From the NCBI RefSeq assembly GCF_001693275.1, contig NZ_CP016477.1, positions 3,023,721-3,087,720 on the forward strand: a DNA stretch of 64,000 nt, in the 5' to 3' direction. The translations under genes were made by a program, and so were the position numbers. The DNA comes from Picosynechococcus sp. PCC 7117 (lineage in GTDB: Bacteria > Cyanobacteriota > Cyanobacteriia > Cyanobacteriales > MRBY01). Shown in pieces: positions 61,945 to 64,000 of this stretch. The notes under the pieces were generated by a model. The model was not told the DNA's origin. It ran no database searches and worked only from the letters and a program-made list of their open reading frames with translations. Positions within the stretch are counted from its first letter, which is position 1. Every line of letters starts with the position of its first letter.

Positions 61945-63369
61945 ATGTCCCTCAGTCTTTACAATACCCTCCATCGTCGTTCTGAATCCTTTGAACCCCT
62001 CGAAGCTAATCGGGTGCGGATGTACTGCTGTGGGATTACGGTATATGACTATTGCCACCTGGGTCACGCACGCACCTGTTTGATCTGGGATGTGGTGCGA
62101 CGTTACTTGCAATGGTCAGGCTATGAGGTGCATTACATCCAAAATTTCACTGATATTGACGACAAAATTCTCAATCGGGCGCGGGCGGAAAAAAGTTCCA
62201 TGGGGGCGATCGCCGAAAAATTCATCGAAGCCTATTTCGAGGATATGGAAGCGCTCCACATTCAACCCGCCGATGAATATCCTAGGGCAACCCACAGTTT
62301 AGATGGGATTCAAAAGCTGATCCACGACCTAGAACAACAGGGTTTTGCCTATGCGTCTCAGGGGGATGTGTACTATGCGGTGCGCAAATTTGAGGGCTAT
62401 GGGAAACTCTCTGGCCGCAAATTAGACGATATGCAAGCAGGAGCCAGCGGTCGCGTCACAGAAGATCCTGATCCCGATGCGCCGAAAAAACATGACCCCT
62501 TTGATTTTGCCCTCTGGAAAGCCGCCAAAGCAGGAGAACCCGCCTGGGATTCTCCCTGGGGTGCTGGTCGTCCCGGTTGGCACATTGAATGTTCCGCGAT
62601 GGTGCGCGATCGCCTAGGGGAAACCATTGATATCCATGTGGGGGGCAGTGACTTGATTTTCCCGCACCACGAAAACGAGATCGCCCAGTCGGAAGCCGCA
62701 ACGGGTCAGCCTTTAGCAAAATATTGGCTGCACAATGGCATGGTGAAGGTGGAAGGGGAAAAAATGTCCAAATCCCTCGGCAACTTCATCACGATCCGCG
62801 ACCTCCTGCAAAAATATGACCCGATGGCCGTGCGTTTGTTCATCCTCCAGGCCCACTACACCAAGCCCCTGGATTTCACCGACGAAGCCCTCACCGCTGC
62901 GACCAAGGGCTGGGAAACCCTTAATGATGCGCTGCTATTTGGGGCAGAACATTTGGATACGAACAATATCACTGCGGACAAGGGCATCCTGGCGAAATTT
63001 AAAGCGATTGTTGACAATGATCTCAATTTTTCCGGTGGACTGGCGATTCTTTTTGAATTGGCGAAGGAACTGAAAAAAGAAAGGAATATCCTCGTCCACG
63101 AAGGTAAACTTCAGCAAAATCCGCAAATTCTCGCCTCCCTCTGGCTCACCCTTAAGGAATTGGCCGATATCCTCGGTTTTGTCCCGGAAACAAAGCAACA
63201 GGCCGCTGGTTTAACCGATGCTGAAATTGAAGACTTGATCCAACAGCGTAAAGACGCCCGCGCCAATAAAAACTATGCAGAAGGCGATCGCCTCCGGGAT
63301 TTACTCACCGAAAAAGGAATTGTGCTGGTGGACAAACCAGGCGGCATTACTGAGTGGCACCGGGAGTAA
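61945..63369 (+). CDS. cysS: Cysteinyl-tRNA synthetase
   Basis: 474 residues from ATG 61945 (MSLSLYNTL). Class I aminoacyl-tRNA synthetase charging tRNA-Cys. The first zinc-binding Cys lies in MYCCGITVYDYCHLGHART, which also holds the HIGH-type motif (HLGH); GWHIECSAM and HHENEIAQSE supply the remaining zinc ligands, and KMSKSLGNF is the second catalytic motif. The C-terminal DALR-type region ends in GDRLRDLLTEKGI. The frame opens 22 codons earlier, but that extension is not family-like. Confidence 0.96.
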   Translation: MSLSLYNTLHRRSESFEPLEANRVRMYCCGITVYDYCHLGHARTCLIWDVVRRYLQWSGYEVHYIQNFTDIDDKILNRARAEKSSMGAIAEKFIEAYFEDMEALHIQPADEYPRATHSLDGIQKLIHDLEQQGFAYASQGDVYYAVRKFEGYGKLSGRKLDDMQAGASGRVTEDPDPDAPKKHDPFDFALWKAAKAGEPAWDSPWGAGRPGWHIECSAMVRDRLGETIDIHVGGSDLIFPHHENEIAQSEAATGQPLAKYWLHNGMVKVEGEKMSKSLGNFITIRDLLQKYDPMAVRLFILQAHYTKPLDFTDEALTAATKGWETLNDALLFGAEHLDTNNITADKGILAKFKAIVDNDLNFSGGLAILFELAKELKKERNILVHEGKLQQNPQILASLWLTLKELADILGFVPETKQQAAGLTDAEIEDLIQQRKDARANKNYAEGDRLRDLLTEKGIVLVDKPGGITEWHRE

Positions 63370-63371
63370 AA

Positions 63372-63425
63372 AAAGAACTCTTAGTCCCTCTTCATAAGAG
63401 GGATTTAGGGGGATGTAAATCCCCA
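63372..63425. repeat. Dispersed hairpin repeat after cysS
   Basis: TCCCTCTTCATAAGAGGGA is a hairpin (TCCCTCTT/AAGAGGGA), followed by TTTAGGGGGA. It resembles the other short GC-rich repeats of the window and probably terminates or stabilises the cysS transcript. Confidence 0.5.
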
Positions 63426-63471
63426 AGCTAACCCAACATGATGATATATATTTTCACTGAGGCAAAATCCC

Positions 63472-63945
63472 ATGACAGATTTTTTTGGGTTCGAGCAGGA
63501 CTTCATTGCATCGCTGCGCTGCATTCCGATGATCATGCGCTACAAACTCGATACCTGCGGCGTCAAAATGAAACTCGACCATTGGCACAAACTCACAGAG
63601 GCCGAAAAAACGCAATTGATTCAGATGCCCTGTGAAACCCCTGCTGAGGTGCAGCTTTACCACGAAACACTCCAAGGTCTGATTACAGAGAAAACTGGCA
63701 CACCAGCCAAAGTCCTAGCCATTGACCCAAATCCCCCTTGGCTACAAACGGAAATTCCCGCCCAAGTGCTTGAAAAAGCCCGCAGTTGCAACGTAGAAAT
63801 GACTCTCGATCAATGGCAAAATTTAACACCCCTGCAACGGTTTGCCCTACTGAAGCTGAGTCGCCCCAGTCACGAAAACCACAACTTTGTCCCTGCTCTA
63901 CGAGAATTTGGGGTGTTGCCAGGGGTTCACACTGAGAAAAATTGA
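63472..63945 (+). CDS. Nitrate reductase-associated protein
   Basis: 157 residues matching the cyanobacterial nitrate-reductase-associated family: FFGFEQDFIASLRCIPM, RYKLDTCGVKMKLDHWHKL, MPCETPAEVQLYHETL and a second KLDHW-like unit (TLDQWQNLTPLQRFALLKL). Members usually lie near narB, which is not in this window; the molecular role is unclear. GAGG is nine bases before the ATG. mobA, needed for the nitrate reductase cofactor, is encoded at 28629. Confidence 0.85.
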   Translation: MTDFFGFEQDFIASLRCIPMIMRYKLDTCGVKMKLDHWHKLTEAEKTQLIQMPCETPAEVQLYHETLQGLITEKTGTPAKVLAIDPNPPWLQTEIPAQVLEKARSCNVEMTLDQWQNLTPLQRFALLKLSRPSHENHNFVPALREFGVLPGVHTEKN

Positions 63946-64000
63946 GCTACATTGAAAAGCCCAACCCCCTGTTCCCGTCTATTTTGTAGGATCAATCACG

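Noticed and set aside
1..64000. CRISPR arrays, rRNA operons, prophage or replication origin
   Set aside because: No regularly spaced direct repeats, rRNA-like blocks, phage structural genes or dnaA-box clusters were noticed by eye.

Overview
The window looks like chromosome of a unicellular, salt-tolerant cyanobacterium. The palindrome GCGATCGC (HIP1) recurs through most of it, and the genes for glucosylglycerol (the osmolyte of moderately halotolerant cyanobacteria), glycolate dehydrogenase, a Mo-nitrogenase-C/TerB-like protein and a nitrate-reductase-associated protein fit. Content and order recall the Picosynechococcus (Synechococcus sp. PCC 7002) group, but this is an inference from gene content, not a database match.

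Layout. 0-7.6 kb: housekeeping and signalling genes (5' part of a fatty-acid desaturase, TerB/Mo-nitro_C protein, response-regulator histidine kinase, RluA-type pseudouridine synthase, glycerophosphodiesterase, orphan ABC ATPase, Uma2 nuclease-fold protein). 7.6-28 kb: a glucosylglycerol/glycerol-3-phosphate block. ggpP, glpK and a gghA-like hydrolase lie on the minus strand, followed by two MFS carriers. A second gghA paralogue, ggpS, glpD and gpsA follow. Together with the phosphodiesterase they close a cycle: G3P + ADP-glucose to glucosylglycerol and back through glycerol. 16.3-19.9 kb: inserted in that block are two secreted proteins that I read as a cytolysin pair, a PLAT/aerolysin-like protein with a duplicated C-terminal module and a sphingomyelinase-C-like enzyme with an N-terminal MVL-type lectin motif. 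I saw no HIP1 site in these two genes. This is the most interesting locus in the window.

28-30 kb: trpF, mobA and an M41-like membrane peptidase. 30-44.3 kb: an accessory-looking block. It holds an HTH/STAND-like regulator with a degraded P-loop co-directional with a STAND-PAS-TM-14xWD40 giant, three exported small proteins, an amidoligase and an L,D-transpeptidase (possible envelope-peptide modification). It also holds an IS256-type transposase relic, an MscS channel, a complete 914-bp IS5-type element and a META-domain lipoprotein.

44.4-64 kb: mostly core genes. These are a class I (proteobacterial-type) phosphoribulokinase beside glcD, vWA proteins, a DUF433/DUF5615 toxin-antitoxin pair, a GH116 beta-glucosidase, a diguanylate cyclase and a YvcK-type factor. 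A persulfide dioxygenase-rhodanese-TauE set, a REC-GGDEF-EAL protein with a dead GGDEF site, a repeat-containing exported protein, a YfbK-like lipoprotein, cysS and a nitrate-reductase-associated protein complete it. Short GC-rich dispersed repeats sit in several intergenic gaps. No rRNA, confident tRNA or CRISPR array was seen.
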